Under the pieces are notes generated by a model, which saw only the letters and a program-made list of their open reading frames with translations, searched no databases and was not told the DNA's origin. Shown piece by piece: positions 8,225 through 16,146 of a stretch of 64,000 nucleotides of DNA. The DNA comes from Paenibacillus harenae. Lineage in GTDB: Bacteria; Bacillota; Bacilli; Paenibacillales; Paenibacillaceae. The translations under genes were made by a program, and so were the position numbers. Position 1 is the stretch's first letter, and the number at the start of each line of letters is the position of its first letter. The DNA lies in the NCBI RefSeq assembly GCF_030812415.1, contig NZ_JAUSST010000003.1, forward strand, positions 868,001-932,000, given 5' to 3'.

Positions 8225-9169
8225 ATGGTAACCGGCCGTTTTCGCACGTTAGCTATCGCTACGTGCATCGGAATGCTTCTTGTACTGCTCGCCGGCGCGC
8301 TCGTCACGAATACGGATTCAGGCCGCGGCTGCGGCGATGACTGGCCGTTATGCAATGGCAAATTCGTACCTTCTTACACGCTGGAATCATTGATCGAATA
8401 TTCGCATCGACTTGTTACAGGCTTCGAGGGCATTTTGGTATTGGCGACCTACATGGCGACGCTGCGGATGCATCGCAGGGACAAGCAAAGTCAAGATTTC
8501 AAAGAACCGTTGTTTTACGCCGGAGGCGCGCTTCTCTTCACGATCGTGCAAGCGTTGATGGGCGCTGCGGCCGTGAAGTGGCCGCAGTCGCCCCCGGTCA
8601 TGGCAATTCACTTCGGCATCTCGCTCATCGCGTTCGCCGCTACATTGCTGCTCGTCGTATGGACGTATCGCGTGAAGAGGGGACAGACGGCTGTTGTTAA
8701 AGTGCCGGCCGTCATATTCCCCGTAGCGCTTGCTACAGCGGTTTACTGCTATGTTGTCGTCTATCTGGGGGCTTTTATTCGCCATACGGAAGCTGCGGGA
8801 GGCTGCTTAGGTTGGCCGTTATGCAACGGCGAGCTCGTTCCGGAGATCGAGGGGGCTACCGGCGCCGTATTCATTCACCGGGCTGCAGCTCTCGTGCTCG
8901 GTTTAGCGATTGCCGGCTTGTATATGTTTATCCGCAAAGTCAGCAATCCGGAAGCTGGTCTTACGAAAGCAGCTGGTTGGTCGCTGACTCTCGTCATCAC
9001 GCAAATATTCAGCGGAGCGCTGCTTACGGCTACGGTGAGCAACGAAGACTGGTTTATTTTCACAAGCTTATTGCATAACTTGATTATTACCGGATTGTTC
9101 GGCTTGCTGCTCGATCTCGTCATTCGATCATGGCGATTAAAGGATGATCGTTCAAGTAAGTCATTCTAA
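8225..9169 (+). CDS. ctaA: Heme A synthase CtaA (COX15 family)
   Basis: 314-residue, eight-helix membrane protein that converts heme O to heme A for cytochrome oxidase. The two halves each carry the paired-cysteine signature of the Bacillus-type enzyme: GCGDDWPLCNG (Cys36 and Cys43) and GGCLGWPLCNG (Cys about 194 and 201). Histidines in EYSHRLVTG, MAIHFG, FIHRAAAL and LLHNLI are the expected heme ligands. AAAAGGTG precedes the ATG by eight bases. It stands apart from cta oxidase assembly genes here, and shares the transcription direction with the HEPN and SDR genes downstream. Confidence 0.95.
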   Translation: MVTGRFRTLAIATCIGMLLVLLAGALVTNTDSGRGCGDDWPLCNGKFVPSYTLESLIEYSHRLVTGFEGILVLATYMATLRMHRRDKQSQDFKEPLFYAGGALLFTIVQALMGAAAVKWPQSPPVMAIHFGISLIAFAATLLLVVWTYRVKRGQTAVVKVPAVIFPVALATAVYCYVVVYLGAFIRHTEAAGGCLGWPLCNGELVPEIEGATGAVFIHRAAALVLGLAIAGLYMFIRKVSNPEAGLTKAAGWSLTLVITQIFSGALLTATVSNEDWFIFTSLLHNLIITGLFGLLLDLVIRSWRLKDDRSSKSF

Positions 9170-9191
9170 TGCTAATAGGAGGCTTGGACAT

Positions 9192-9896
9192 ATGCTCCGT
9201 TTTCTGTTTGATGAGCCGTCAAGGGAAGCGACGGGCTGCCTTGCCGAGACGCTCCGGCTAATGGAGGAATTCGGCACGCTTGTGTCGAAACAGATTGCAG
9301 CAGGCCAAGATCCCGATCATAAGCTGCGTAAATACGAGATATGGACGCTTGGGCTTCGTTCCGCACTGGACGAGCTGGAGCAGAGCCACTATGCGGCGGG
9401 CAAATACAAGGAGCTTATTCGTGCCGTATCCGTTCACCAGATGACGCCGCAGGAGCGGATGAACTATTCAAGGTATGTCTACTATGACAAAAACGGGTTT
9501 ATCCGCGTGTTCTCCTTGCTGGATAAGCTGGGCACGCTGCTGAACGATCTGCTCGATATGCGCACGGAGAAGGTGAAGGCGCATTTTTCCTATTTCACGG
9601 TGCTCCGCAATATGCGCGAGCGCAAAGCGCATCCTGAGCTGACTTGGAAGCTTAATGACGTGAAGGAGAAATATAAGGAAGCGACGAATCGGCTGCGCAA
9701 GCGAAGAAATACGGAAATACACTATATGAACTCGGAAATGCACGACGATCTGATCCAGAGCCACCGGATGTACGGAGAGGAAGCGAAGCTGGAGAACCTC
9801 GAACAGCAGGCGGCCGACTTGTCCGATGGCGTCATGCTGGCGATGGAGTCGATGCGTCTGTCGTTCCAATACGGCTGTAAGCTAATGAGAAAATAA
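9192..9896 (+). CDS. Cthe_2314-type HEPN domain protein
   Basis: 234-residue, mostly helical cytosolic protein. The start at 9192 is chosen because AGGAGG lies nine bases before it; a longer frame would begin inside ctaA. The C-terminal part contains RNTEIH (residues about 177-182), matching the R-x4-H HEPN motif, and the overall pattern resembles the Cthe_2314 HEPN family known from Paenibacillus and Clostridium. HEPN proteins are frequently RNases or partners of nucleotidyltransferases, but no MNT-type partner gene is adjacent. The function is therefore unknown; an RNA-directed role is inference only. Confidence 0.65.
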   Translation: MLRFLFDEPSREATGCLAETLRLMEEFGTLVSKQIAAGQDPDHKLRKYEIWTLGLRSALDELEQSHYAAGKYKELIRAVSVHQMTPQERMNYSRYVYYDKNGFIRVFSLLDKLGTLLNDLLDMRTEKVKAHFSYFTVLRNMRERKAHPELTWKLNDVKEKYKEATNRLRKRRNTEIHYMNSEMHDDLIQSHRMYGEEAKLENLEQQAADLSDGVMLAMESMRLSFQYGCKLMRK

Positions 9897-9924
9897 GCAA
9901 GCATAAGCGGGAGAGGGGATACTC

Positions 9925-10707
9925 GTGGAGCTGAAGGGCAGAACGGCATTAGTGACGGGCAGCGCGAAAGGGCTTGGCAAAAGAACGGCGATCCAGCTTG
10001 CCGAGCAGGGCTGCAACGTCGTGCTAAATTATTATGAGAGCGAGCTTGAGGCGGAGCAGGTTAGGCGGCAAATCGAGCAGCTAGGCGTAAAGGCGATAAC
10101 GGTTCAAGCCGATATATCATCGGCCGAGGGCGCCGAGAAGCTGGCAAGCGAGGCCGAACGATGGGCCGGTGGTGTTGACATCCTAGTCAATAACGCCGGT
10201 CCGTTCGTGCGTGAGAGGCGCTTGTTCAGCGAGTATGACGATGCGACGATTATAAGGCTTCTGCATGGCAACCTGCTCGGCGTTATGCTGCTGGATCATC
10301 GTCTGCTGCCAGGCATGCGCAGCCGCAGATGGGGGCGGATCATACACTTCGGCTACGGCCATGCAGGGGAAGCGAGAGCGTGGCCTCATCGGGCGGTATA
10401 CGCAGCAGCCAAGACGGGGCTCGTTTCGTTCACCAAATCGCTTGCCGTCGAGGAAGCGCCGTTCGGCATTACGGTGAACTTAATCGGTCCCGGCGACATT
10501 CGCGGCGCGAACAAGGAACGGACGATCGAGGAGGCCGAACACGAATACGACTCGGAATCGCCGATGGGCAGGCCCGGCACAGGTGAAGATGTCGCGCGCG
10601 TCGTATTATTCTTATGCGAGCCGAAGTCGAACTTCCTGACCGGCAATGTCATTGACGTGACGGGCGGCTTCGATCCGATCCGCGCCAACATCAAGGGGAT
10701 GTTCTAA
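9925..10707 (+). CDS. SDR family oxidoreductase (FabG-like)
   Basis: 260 residues starting at GTG with GAGAGGGG upstream. A Rossmann fold is shown by TGSAKGLG (residues 11-18), the NNAG motif near 91, and YxxxK (YAAAK) near 154. The expected catalytic serine about 13 residues before the tyrosine is absent: this strand reads IIHFGYGHAG, leaving His or Gly there. It is otherwise a typical NAD(P)-dependent short-chain dehydrogenase. Substrate unknown; loss of the serine suggests altered or lost reductase chemistry. It is the last gene before a strong hairpin and a convergent terminator. Confidence 0.8.
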   Translation: MELKGRTALVTGSAKGLGKRTAIQLAEQGCNVVLNYYESELEAEQVRRQIEQLGVKAITVQADISSAEGAEKLASEAERWAGGVDILVNNAGPFVRERRLFSEYDDATIIRLLHGNLLGVMLLDHRLLPGMRSRRWGRIIHFGYGHAGEARAWPHRAVYAAAKTGLVSFTKSLAVEEAPFGITVNLIGPGDIRGANKERTIEEAEHEYDSESPMGRPGTGEDVARVVLFLCEPKSNFLTGNVIDVTGGFDPIRANIKGMF

Positions 10708-10728
10708 GCCGGATCGGCTTAGAACATC
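10698..10728. promoter_or_regulatory. Perfect 14-bp hairpin across the SDR stop codon
   Basis: GATGTTCTAAGCCG and CGGCTTAGAACATC flank a 3-base loop; the TAA stop (10705-10707) sits in the left arm. No T-run follows, so it may protect the 3' end or be a remnant of a repeat. Confidence 0.5.
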
Positions 10729-10736
10729 GGAGAACC

Positions 10737-10813
10737 GAATAACTGGATTAAGTCCTTCTATTTACGCGACGAAACGCCATTTGCAAAGAATAACTGGAAA
10801 AACTCCTGTTATT
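10737..10813. repeat. Two copies of a small palindromic repeat
   Basis: GAATAACTGGA begins at 10737 and again at 10788. The second copy (ATAACTGGA, 5-base loop, TCCTGTTAT) is nearly palindromic; the first is degenerate. Role unknown. Confidence 0.4.
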
Positions 10814-10843
10814 GCTAAGAAACAATAGGGAGCTCGCGAAAAA

Positions 10844-10901
10844 AAGAGTCTTACTCCCAAGCGCCGAGCGTACACTCGGCCTTGCTTGGGGTAAGACTCT
10901 T
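10844..10901. terminator. Bidirectional terminator between convergent genes
   Basis: AAGAGTCTTACTCCCAAGC pairs with GCTTGGGGTAAGACTCTT around an inner GCCGAG/CTCGGC stem, flanked by an A-run on the left and T-rich sequence on the right. It serves the SDR gene (+) and the Nfu gene (-). Confidence 0.85.
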
Positions 10902-10939
10902 CGTCATTCTAGGGCGTTATCGTATGATTCAAGTACGGC

Positions 10940-11185
10940 TTAGAATACTTGAACGACCTCAACGACACCTTCGACTTCTTCAAGCAGTGCGCGTTCGATA
11001 CCCGCCTTAAGCGTGATCGTGGAGCTCGGGCAGCTACCGCATGCTCCCATAAGGCGAAGCTTGACGATACCATCTTCGACATCGACCAATTCTACGTCGC
11101 CGCCGTCCCGTTGCAAAAACGGACGAAGCTTATCTAATACGTCGAGAACTTCATCATACATGGTTTCTTGTACTTGTTCACTCAT
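10940..11185 (-). CDS. NifU-like Fe-S scaffold domain protein (YutI/Nfu)
   Basis: 81-residue Nfu-type protein with the cluster-binding CxxC in GACGSCPSS near residues 53-61 and the conserved [15 protein letters not shown]. Such proteins carry and deliver [4Fe-4S] clusters to apo-enzymes in the cytosol. The second ATG (11185) is chosen: AAAGGAG directly abuts the first ATG at 11194 and is nine bases from this one. It is divergent from the DUF1450 gene, the same yutI/yuzB pairing as in Bacillus, beside NDH-2-like and IscA-like genes. Shorter than B. subtilis YutI, but the domain is complete. Confidence 0.88.
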   Translation of the reverse strand: MSEQVQETMYDEVLDVLDKLRPFLQRDGGDVELVDVEDGIVKLRLMGACGSCPSSTITLKAGIERALLEEVEGVVEVVQVF

Positions 11186-11273
11186 TGCAATCATCTCCTT
11201 TCTCCCCTATTATAGTACAAAGCGCTTCAATTGAAAATGGATAGCAACTTAGTAAAGTAAGGTGATCATAATA

Positions 11274-11546
11274 ATGTTCAAACCAATGATTGAATTTTGC
11301 GCCAGCAACATGCACCATGGAACAGATCGTATTATGGCAAAATTTCAGGAAGACGATGCATACGAGGTCATCGAGTACGGCTGCCTAGGCAATTGCGGCG
11401 AATGCTACATGAACCCGTTCGCCCTTGTTGACGGCACAATCGTGTCCGCCGAAACGGCAGACGAGCTCTATGACAATATTTTGAAGTCGCTTAAGCAGCA
11501 GCAAGCCGATCGGGATGCGCTCGACAAGCTGCTGGAAGACCTGTAA
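11274..11546 (+). CDS. DUF1450 family protein (YuzB-like)
   Basis: 90 residues with a conserved cysteine set: FCASN near residue 9 and YGCLGNCGECY near residues 34-44. This matches the DUF1450/YuzB family of small Firmicute proteins, plausible Fe-S or metal binders of unknown role. The ATG at 11274 is preferred because AAGGTGAT is correctly spaced before it; an upstream GTG at 11262 lies inside that Shine-Dalgarno. It lies divergently from Nfu and convergently with the NADH dehydrogenase-like gene, an arrangement shared with Bacillus genomes. Confidence 0.85.
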   Translation: MFKPMIEFCASNMHHGTDRIMAKFQEDDAYEVIEYGCLGNCGECYMNPFALVDGTIVSAETADELYDNILKSLKQQQADRDALDKLLEDL

Positions 11547-11582
11547 GCGGGCACTAAGGCCTAGCTCCCCCTTGGTTATAAC

Positions 11583-12653
11583 TTAACCAAGATGACGCTT
11601 CGAACGCCAGAGCACGCCGCTCTTGACGAGACGCGGCACGCGGCCCAAGATCGCCGTACCGCCCATGACGCCGAAGCCGCTCTTTTTGCCGAGCGAGCCA
11701 AGCACGCCTTTCAGCTTGATCTTGCCGAGATGCGGCAGCGACTTGTCATGCCAGATCGCTTGAATCACTTCGGCGATTTGCTTGCCTTGCGCGCCGGCAG
11801 CTTGGCCGCTAGGCGAGAACGGCAGCGATGCGCAGTCGCCGACGACGAATACGTTTTTGTAATCCGGAAGCTGATGGTGCTCGTTAATGATAAGCCGCCC
11901 TGTTTTGTCCTTAGGAAGGTTCATCCGCTGCACGAGAGGCACGGGCTGAATGCCTGCCGTCCAGACCGTAACATCGGTATGAATCTGGCTCGATGTATTG
12001 GAATCATACAACGCCCCGGCCTCCAGCCTCGCGATCGCGATATTTCCTCTCATCTCCACCTGATGCTCCGTGAACCACTCGGCTACGAACGATTGCAGCT
12101 TGCCAGGGAATGCGGAGAGAACACTCGGACCGCGGTCCAAGATGCGGATATTGAGATCCGGACGGCTCTCGCGAAGCTCTGCCGCAACTTCTACGCCGCT
12201 AAGTCCTCCGCCGACAATGGTCACTTGGCCATAAGGTTTAACGTCATTCAGCAGTGCATATGTTTTTCTGGCTGCCGAGAACGTCTGAATGCTCGTTGAG
12301 TACAGCTCCGCGCCTTCGATGCCATGATATTTATCCGTACAGCCAAGGCCGATGACGAGCCATTCGTAAGCGATTGGATCTTGTCCTTCCATGTAGACAA
12401 GCCGCCCCTCCATATCGACGTCCGTTACTTCCCCGTACGCGTAAGAGATGCGCGGATCTACCGGGAACTTGACCCGAAGCTCCAGATCGGACACCGTTCC
12501 CGCCGCGAGGGCATAATATTCGGTTTTGAGTCCTTGGAACGGCATGCGGTCAACCAGAACGATCGATACGTCATGCGGTACTTGTTTCTCCAATAATTCA
12601 TTCGCGATGGCGAGTCCGCCATAGCCTCCACCCAAAATAACTATTTTTCTCAT
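11583..12653 (-). CDS. NDH-2-like FAD-dependent oxidoreductase (YutJ-like)
   Basis: 356-residue flavoprotein with two dinucleotide-binding folds: the N-terminal FAD site IVILGGGYGGLA (residues 4-15) and the NAD(P)H site VTIVGGGLSGVEVAAEL near 155. A further FAD contact is VFVVGDCAS near 277. Type II NADH dehydrogenases pass electrons from NADH to menaquinone at the membrane; YutJ is a close family member of unproven substrate. The start MRKIV (12653) has a GGAGATGG upstream; a longer frame to 12671 lacks one. It lies 62 bp after mqnE on the same strand, fitting a quinone-linked role. Confidence 0.85.
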   Translation of the reverse strand: MRKIVILGGGYGGLAIANELLEKQVPHDVSIVLVDRMPFQGLKTEYYALAAGTVSDLELRVKFPVDPRISYAYGEVTDVDMEGRLVYMEGQDPIAYEWLVIGLGCTDKYHGIEGAELYSTSIQTFSAARKTYALLNDVKPYGQVTIVGGGLSGVEVAAELRESRPDLNIRILDRGPSVLSAFPGKLQSFVAEWFTEHQVEMRGNIAIARLEAGALYDSNTSSQIHTDVTVWTAGIQPVPLVQRMNLPKDKTGRLIINEHHQLPDYKNVFVVGDCASLPFSPSGQAAGAQGKQIAEVIQAIWHDKSLPHLGKIKLKGVLGSLGKKSGFGVMGGTAILGRVPRLVKSGVLWRSKRHLG

Positions 12654-12715
12654 ATGATTCCATCTCCACAATTCTAGATGATGATTCTATAGTATGCCCT
12701 CGTAAGGCTGTTTCC

Positions 12716-13819
12716 TTACTCGTACACTTTGATTTCGTTATAGAACGTGTCCCGCTCGACAGGTATCCGGCCCGCACCCTTGATGAGCCAGATCAGATCC
12801 TCGCGCGTAATGCCTTCTGGCGTGAGCGCGCCTGCCGCATGGCTGATCTTCTCCTTCACGATCGTGCCGTGGGCATCGGAGGCGCCCATCGTCAGCGCAA
12901 CTTGCGTAAGCTGCACGCCGATATTGATGAAGTACGCCTTGATGTGCTGAATATTGTCCAACATGAGCCGGCTGATCGCGATCGTCTTCAAATCCTCGAA
13001 AGCCGAATTGCGGCGGCGTATGCCGGCACGCGGATTAATCGGCTGCATGGACAGCGGAATAAACACAAGAAAGCCGTTCGTTTCATCCTGAAGCTCGCGT
13101 ACGTGCATCATATGGCGAATTCTTTCTTCCTTCGTTTCGATCGAGCCGTACAGCATCGTCGTATGCGTGCGCAATCCAAGCTGGTGAGCTGTCCGGTGCA
13201 CGTCCAGGTATTGGGACACATCGGCTTTGTCTACCCGCATTTTTTTGCGGTATTGATCGGACAGGATCTCGGCGCCGCCGCCCGTAAGCGATTCAAGCCC
13301 TACCTTCATCAGCTCCTGCAGTACTTCCTTGTATGAAAGGCCGCTAATACGGGAGAAGAAATCGATCTCCGCAGCCGTATAAGCTTTGAGCGTTACTTCC
13401 GGAAAACGCTGCTTCAGCGCAGCAAGCGAGTCCACGTAATACTGGAAGGGCACATGCGGGTTATGTCCTCCGACAATATGGAACTCGCGGACGCCCGGGT
13501 GGAAGTGCTGTTCCACGTATTCGATCATTTGCTGACCGGATAGCGTATAGGCTCCTTCTTGTCCTTCGTCCTTACGAAAATTGCAAAAGGCGCAATGGGC
13601 TTCGCAGACGTTCGTGAAGTACAAGCTCATGTTTTCGATAAAATACACTTTTTTGCCGTTTTTACGCATAGCGACTTCGTTCGCCAATTGGCCGATGGTA
13701 AGCAAATCATCCGATTGATATAAGAAAACGCCATCCTCCAGCGAAAGCCTTTGACCATGACGCACTTTTTCGATGATACTTTGCATTTGCGTATTTTCTG
13801 ACGGGATTACGATGTTCAT
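12716..13819 (-). CDS. mqnE: Aminofutalosine synthase MqnE (radical SAM)
   Basis: 367-residue radical SAM enzyme with the cluster motif CEAHCAFC (Cys72, Cys76, Cys79), followed by GGHNPHVPFQYY and TGGGAEI stretches typical of MqnE. It joins a carboxyvinyloxybenzoate derivative to SAM-derived adenosine in the futalosine route to menaquinone. The ATG at 13819 is preceded by GGGAGGC; a longer frame lacks a ribosome site. Its presence indicates menaquinone via futalosine, as known for some Paenibacillus, rather than via MenFDHCEB. MqnC is the closest alternative but usually appears with other mqn genes. Confidence 0.88.
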   Translation of the reverse strand: MNIVIPSENTQMQSIIEKVRHGQRLSLEDGVFLYQSDDLLTIGQLANEVAMRKNGKKVYFIENMSLYFTNVCEAHCAFCNFRKDEGQEGAYTLSGQQMIEYVEQHFHPGVREFHIVGGHNPHVPFQYYVDSLAALKQRFPEVTLKAYTAAEIDFFSRISGLSYKEVLQELMKVGLESLTGGGAEILSDQYRKKMRVDKADVSQYLDVHRTAHQLGLRTHTTMLYGSIETKEERIRHMMHVRELQDETNGFLVFIPLSMQPINPRAGIRRRNSAFEDLKTIAISRLMLDNIQHIKAYFINIGVQLTQVALTMGASDAHGTIVKEKISHAAGALTPEGITREDLIWLIKGAGRIPVERDTFYNEIKVYE

Positions 13820-13951
13820 TGCATAGCCTCCCTCTCTTAAGGTGGTTTGTGAAAAAAGGTACATAACTTTCCGGTGAAGAAGCTGTAACTATTATAAACC
13901 TCATGCGTAGTGCGGGCAATCCCAAAATGATGTTAGTTGTGCGGATAGCTC

Positions 13952-13980
13952 TTGAGCAAGCTAGCGTTTAGGAGTATACT
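13952..13980 (+). promoter_or_regulatory. Sigma-A promoter of the IscA-like gene
   Basis: TTGAGC (13952-13957), 17 bp, TATACT (13975-13980), 55 bp before the ATG at 14036. Confidence 0.65.
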
Positions 13981-14035
13981 ATGGATAAGTAAGTGGAATA
14001 CCATGCAAGCAGAGACCTAAATGGAGGGATGTAAC

Positions 14036-14398
14036 ATGATCACGATCAGTGACACGGCATCTGACAAAATAAAAGAAATGCTCGAAGAGGAAGGAACGCC
14101 GGATATGTTCCTTCGAATCGGCGTCAAAGAAGGCGGCTGCAGCGGTTTCTCGTACGGCATGGGCTTCGATGACGAGCAGCATGAAGGCGACAACGCGCTT
14201 GAGCTTAAAGGACTCAAAGTCGTTGTCGACGGCGACAGCATCAAATATTTGAACGGACTCGTTATCGACTTCAAGGAATCCGCAATGGGCGGAGGCTTTA
14301 CGATCGAGAATCCGAACGCAAGCGCGACTTGCGGTTGCGGCAGCTCGTTCCGGACGGCAGCCGATGCAGGCAAGCCAGCCGCGGCCGGAGAATGTTAA
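14036..14398 (+). CDS. IscA/HesB-type iron-sulfur cluster carrier (YutM/ErpA-like)
   Basis: 120-residue A-type Fe-S carrier. The three conserved cysteines are in GGCSGFSYG (near residue 34) and the C-terminal ATCGCGSSF. ErpA/YutM proteins insert clusters into target enzymes. The ATG at 14036 is chosen because GGAGGG lies nine bases before it; an upstream ATG (14021) overlaps that site. The length equals that of B. subtilis YutM. A C-terminal extension rich in Ala, Gly and Lys follows the CGC motif and ends in another Cys. It has its own promoter and terminator. Confidence 0.9.
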   Translation: MITISDTASDKIKEMLEEEGTPDMFLRIGVKEGGCSGFSYGMGFDDEQHEGDNALELKGLKVVVDGDSIKYLNGLVIDFKESAMGGGFTIENPNASATCGCGSSFRTAADAGKPAAAGEC

Positions 14399-14416
14399 TA
14401 GCCGCTCTGTAATCAT

Positions 14417-14467
14417 CTTCCGGGGCTGTGTATCGTTACCGATGCACGCCCCGGAGGATTTTTGTTT
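14417..14467 (+). terminator. Rho-independent terminator
   Basis: TCCGGGGC and GCCCCGGA arms with an inner GTGTATCG/CGATGCAC pairing, then ATTTTTGTTTT. Confidence 0.85.
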
Positions 14468-14522
14468 TGGTTGGACAAGTTAAGCCAAAGCCGATACTTA
14501 GACATCTTGGGGGATACCGCTA

Positions 14523-14909
14523 ATGAAATTCATTAAGGATTACGGGCAATTTATCGAAGTAGGCTGTACATCATGCGGTAAGAAGCATACGATTCAGAGA
14601 AGCCATTACACATCGGTACCGGAAGGATACAAATTCCAATCCCAAATTACTTGCTCATGCGGGCTTACGGCCATAGCTGCCAGCCGGGACAAAAGCAAGT
14701 GGAGCTTCGACCCCGAATATACGATGAAGAGAGTCGGGAGCCGGTCGACGTCGGTTAAGATGCTCCTCGTCATTGGAGCGATTATTGCCATGTTCGTCAG
14801 CGAGACGGTATACATCTTCGAGACCGATAGAGCCGCCCATAGCGGTACAGCACAGCAGCAATCCGATGAAGAAACGTCAAACGCGGAAGCGCTTGTTTAT
14901 GCCCTATAG
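14523..14909 (+). CDS. Zinc-ribbon-like protein with one transmembrane helix
   Basis: 128 residues, no recognised family. The N-terminal 60 residues carry CTSCGKKH (Cys15, Cys18) and TCSCG (Cys44, Cys46), suggesting a metal-binding knuckle. A single hydrophobic helix follows (MLLVIGAIIAMFVSETVYIF, about residues 80-99) with a short acidic, Ser/Thr-rich C-terminal tail. It is probably membrane-anchored with the cysteines in the cytosol. GGGGG lies before the ATG. A terminator follows. It is flanked by terminators on both sides, so it is likely its own transcription unit. Confidence 0.6.
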   Translation: MKFIKDYGQFIEVGCTSCGKKHTIQRSHYTSVPEGYKFQSQITCSCGLTAIAASRDKSKWSFDPEYTMKRVGSRSTSVKMLLVIGAIIAMFVSETVYIFETDRAAHSGTAQQQSDEETSNAEALVYAL

Positions 14910-14942
14910 AATTTTCGCAAGATAGACTCGTCATCCTTTCAG

Positions 14943-14991
14943 AAGCCTTGCAGTCTGCGCGTTCATGTGCGGGAGCGGAGGGCTTTTTTTT
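14943..14991 (+). terminator. Rho-independent terminator
   Basis: AAGCC...GGGCTT outer pairing with inner GC-rich complementarity, followed by eight T. Confidence 0.65.
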
Positions 14992-15117
14992 GTTGGCTGC
15001 CTTCACTTGGCACTTGAAGGCATAGTTCGAAGCATTGTGGACAATCTAACGATATTCCAATAGATGGATGCTGAGACAATGCGTGCGGCAGAAGTCGTTA
15101 GAAAAGGAGGAGTCCGG

Positions 15118-15333
15118 GTGCTGTTGTTCGTATGTATTGCCGTCGTAGTCCTGCTGCTGTTCGAAGCGCCGAGACTGTGTCTAAGAAAGAAGAAGAAGGC
15201 GGTTGTCGTATTCGTGCTCGTGCTGTCGCTCGTGACGGTGCTGGCTTATAATTTCGAATACCGTTTGCCGTTTCCTGCGCCGGTCAAAGGGATAGAGGCG
15301 GTGTTCAAGCCGCAGACAAGCTGGATGGAATAA
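15118..15333 (+). CDS. Small two-helix membrane protein
   Basis: 71 residues starting at GTG 15118, chosen because GGAGG (15106-15110) is correctly spaced; an upstream ATG at 15064 has none. Two hydrophobic helices (LLFVCIAVVVLLLF and AVVVFVLVLSLVTVLAY) flank the basic loop RLCLRKKKK, so both termini probably face outward. The C-terminal end PAPVKGIEAVFKPQTSW is a plausible conserved tail. No family recognised. It precedes the BceR-type regulator by 66 bp and a weak hairpin. Confidence 0.5.
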   Translation: MLLFVCIAVVVLLLFEAPRLCLRKKKKAVVVFVLVLSLVTVLAYNFEYRLPFPAPVKGIEAVFKPQTSWME

Positions 15334-15345
15334 TTTGCTTGGCCT

Positions 15346-15380
15346 TAACGATCCTGCTATCGTTAGAGTGATAGTTTTTT
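15346..15380 (+). terminator. Weak overlapping hairpins with T-run
   Basis: TAACGAT/ATCGTTA (15346-15365) and CTATC/GATAG (15357-15374) are mutually exclusive stems; the second is followed by six T. It could be the terminator of the small membrane gene or an attenuator for the regulator gene. Confidence 0.35.
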
Positions 15381-15399
15381 AAGATGCAGGAGGATATGC

Positions 15400-16146
15400 A
15401 TGTACCGAATATTCATCGTTGAGGACGATGTGAAAATAGCCTCGATATTGAAAAATAATATGGAGAAATACGGCTTCGAGGCCGCAAGCGCGATGCAATT
15501 CCGCGAGCTTCTGCCGGAGCTTGCGGCATTCGATCCGCATCTTGTGCTGCTTGACGTTAACTTGCCATACTTTGACGGCTTCTACTGGTGTCGCCAGATA
15601 CGGGCCAGATCGAGCATGCCGATCGTATTCATCTCCGCTCGCGCGGGCGAGATGGATCAGGTGATGGCAATCGAGAACGGCGGGGACGATTACATAACGA
15701 AGCCGATTCATCTGGATTTGTTGATGGCGAAAGTAAGGGGCGTGCTTCGGCGCGCTTACGGTGAATATGCAGCGGCGGGTATGGGCGGCGCTTCGGCTGC
15801 AGCTTCCGCGGCGGCTGCCTTGGGGGAGCTGGAGGTACGGGGCTTGCGTCTGCATCTAAGCAGGAACGAGCTGGAATGGGGCGGGAAGCGGGTGGAGCTG
15901 ACCAAGAACGAGCAGCTGCTTGCCGAGTGTTTAATGAAGCAATCCGGTCATGTCGCTTCCCGGGAGCAGCTGCTGGAGGCGCTATGGGACGATGTGCAGT
16001 TCGTCGACGATAATACGCTCACGGTCAACGTCACCAGGCTGCGCAAGAAGCTGGAAGAACTGGCGCTTCCGAAAGCAATCGAAACGATTCGCGGCCTAGG
16101 CTATAAGCTCGTATTGCCGGAAGAAGCAGAGGGAGCAACGTCATGA
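15400..16146 (+). CDS. OmpR-family response regulator, BceR-like
   Basis: 248 residues. The receiver domain (1-115) has the acidic pair at VEDD, phosphoacceptor Asp in LLDVNLP (near 52) and Lys in ITKPI (near 102). The winged-helix DNA-binding domain (about 145-240) ends with RGLGYKL. The two are joined by an unusual Ala/Gly/Ser-rich linker (AAAGMGGASAAASAAAA). With the downstream kinase, whose gene overlaps by ATGA, and the bceAB pair, it forms the classical antimicrobial-peptide sensing and detoxification module. GCAGGAGG precedes the ATG. Confidence 0.9.
   Translation: MYRIFIVEDDVKIASILKNNMEKYGFEAASAMQFRELLPELAAFDPHLVLLDVNLPYFDGFYWCRQIRARSSMPIVFISARAGEMDQVMAIENGGDDYITKPIHLDLLMAKVRGVLRRAYGEYAAAGMGGASAAASAAAALGELEVRGLRLHLSRNELEWGGKRVELTKNEQLLAECLMKQSGHVASREQLLEALWDDVQFVDDNTLTVNVTRLRKKLEELALPKAIETIRGLGYKLVLPEEAEGATS

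Noticed and set aside
9192..10707. HEPN/SDR toxin-antitoxin pair
   Set aside because: No MNT or antitoxin-like partner; the neighbour is an SDR with a separate ribosome site and normal length.
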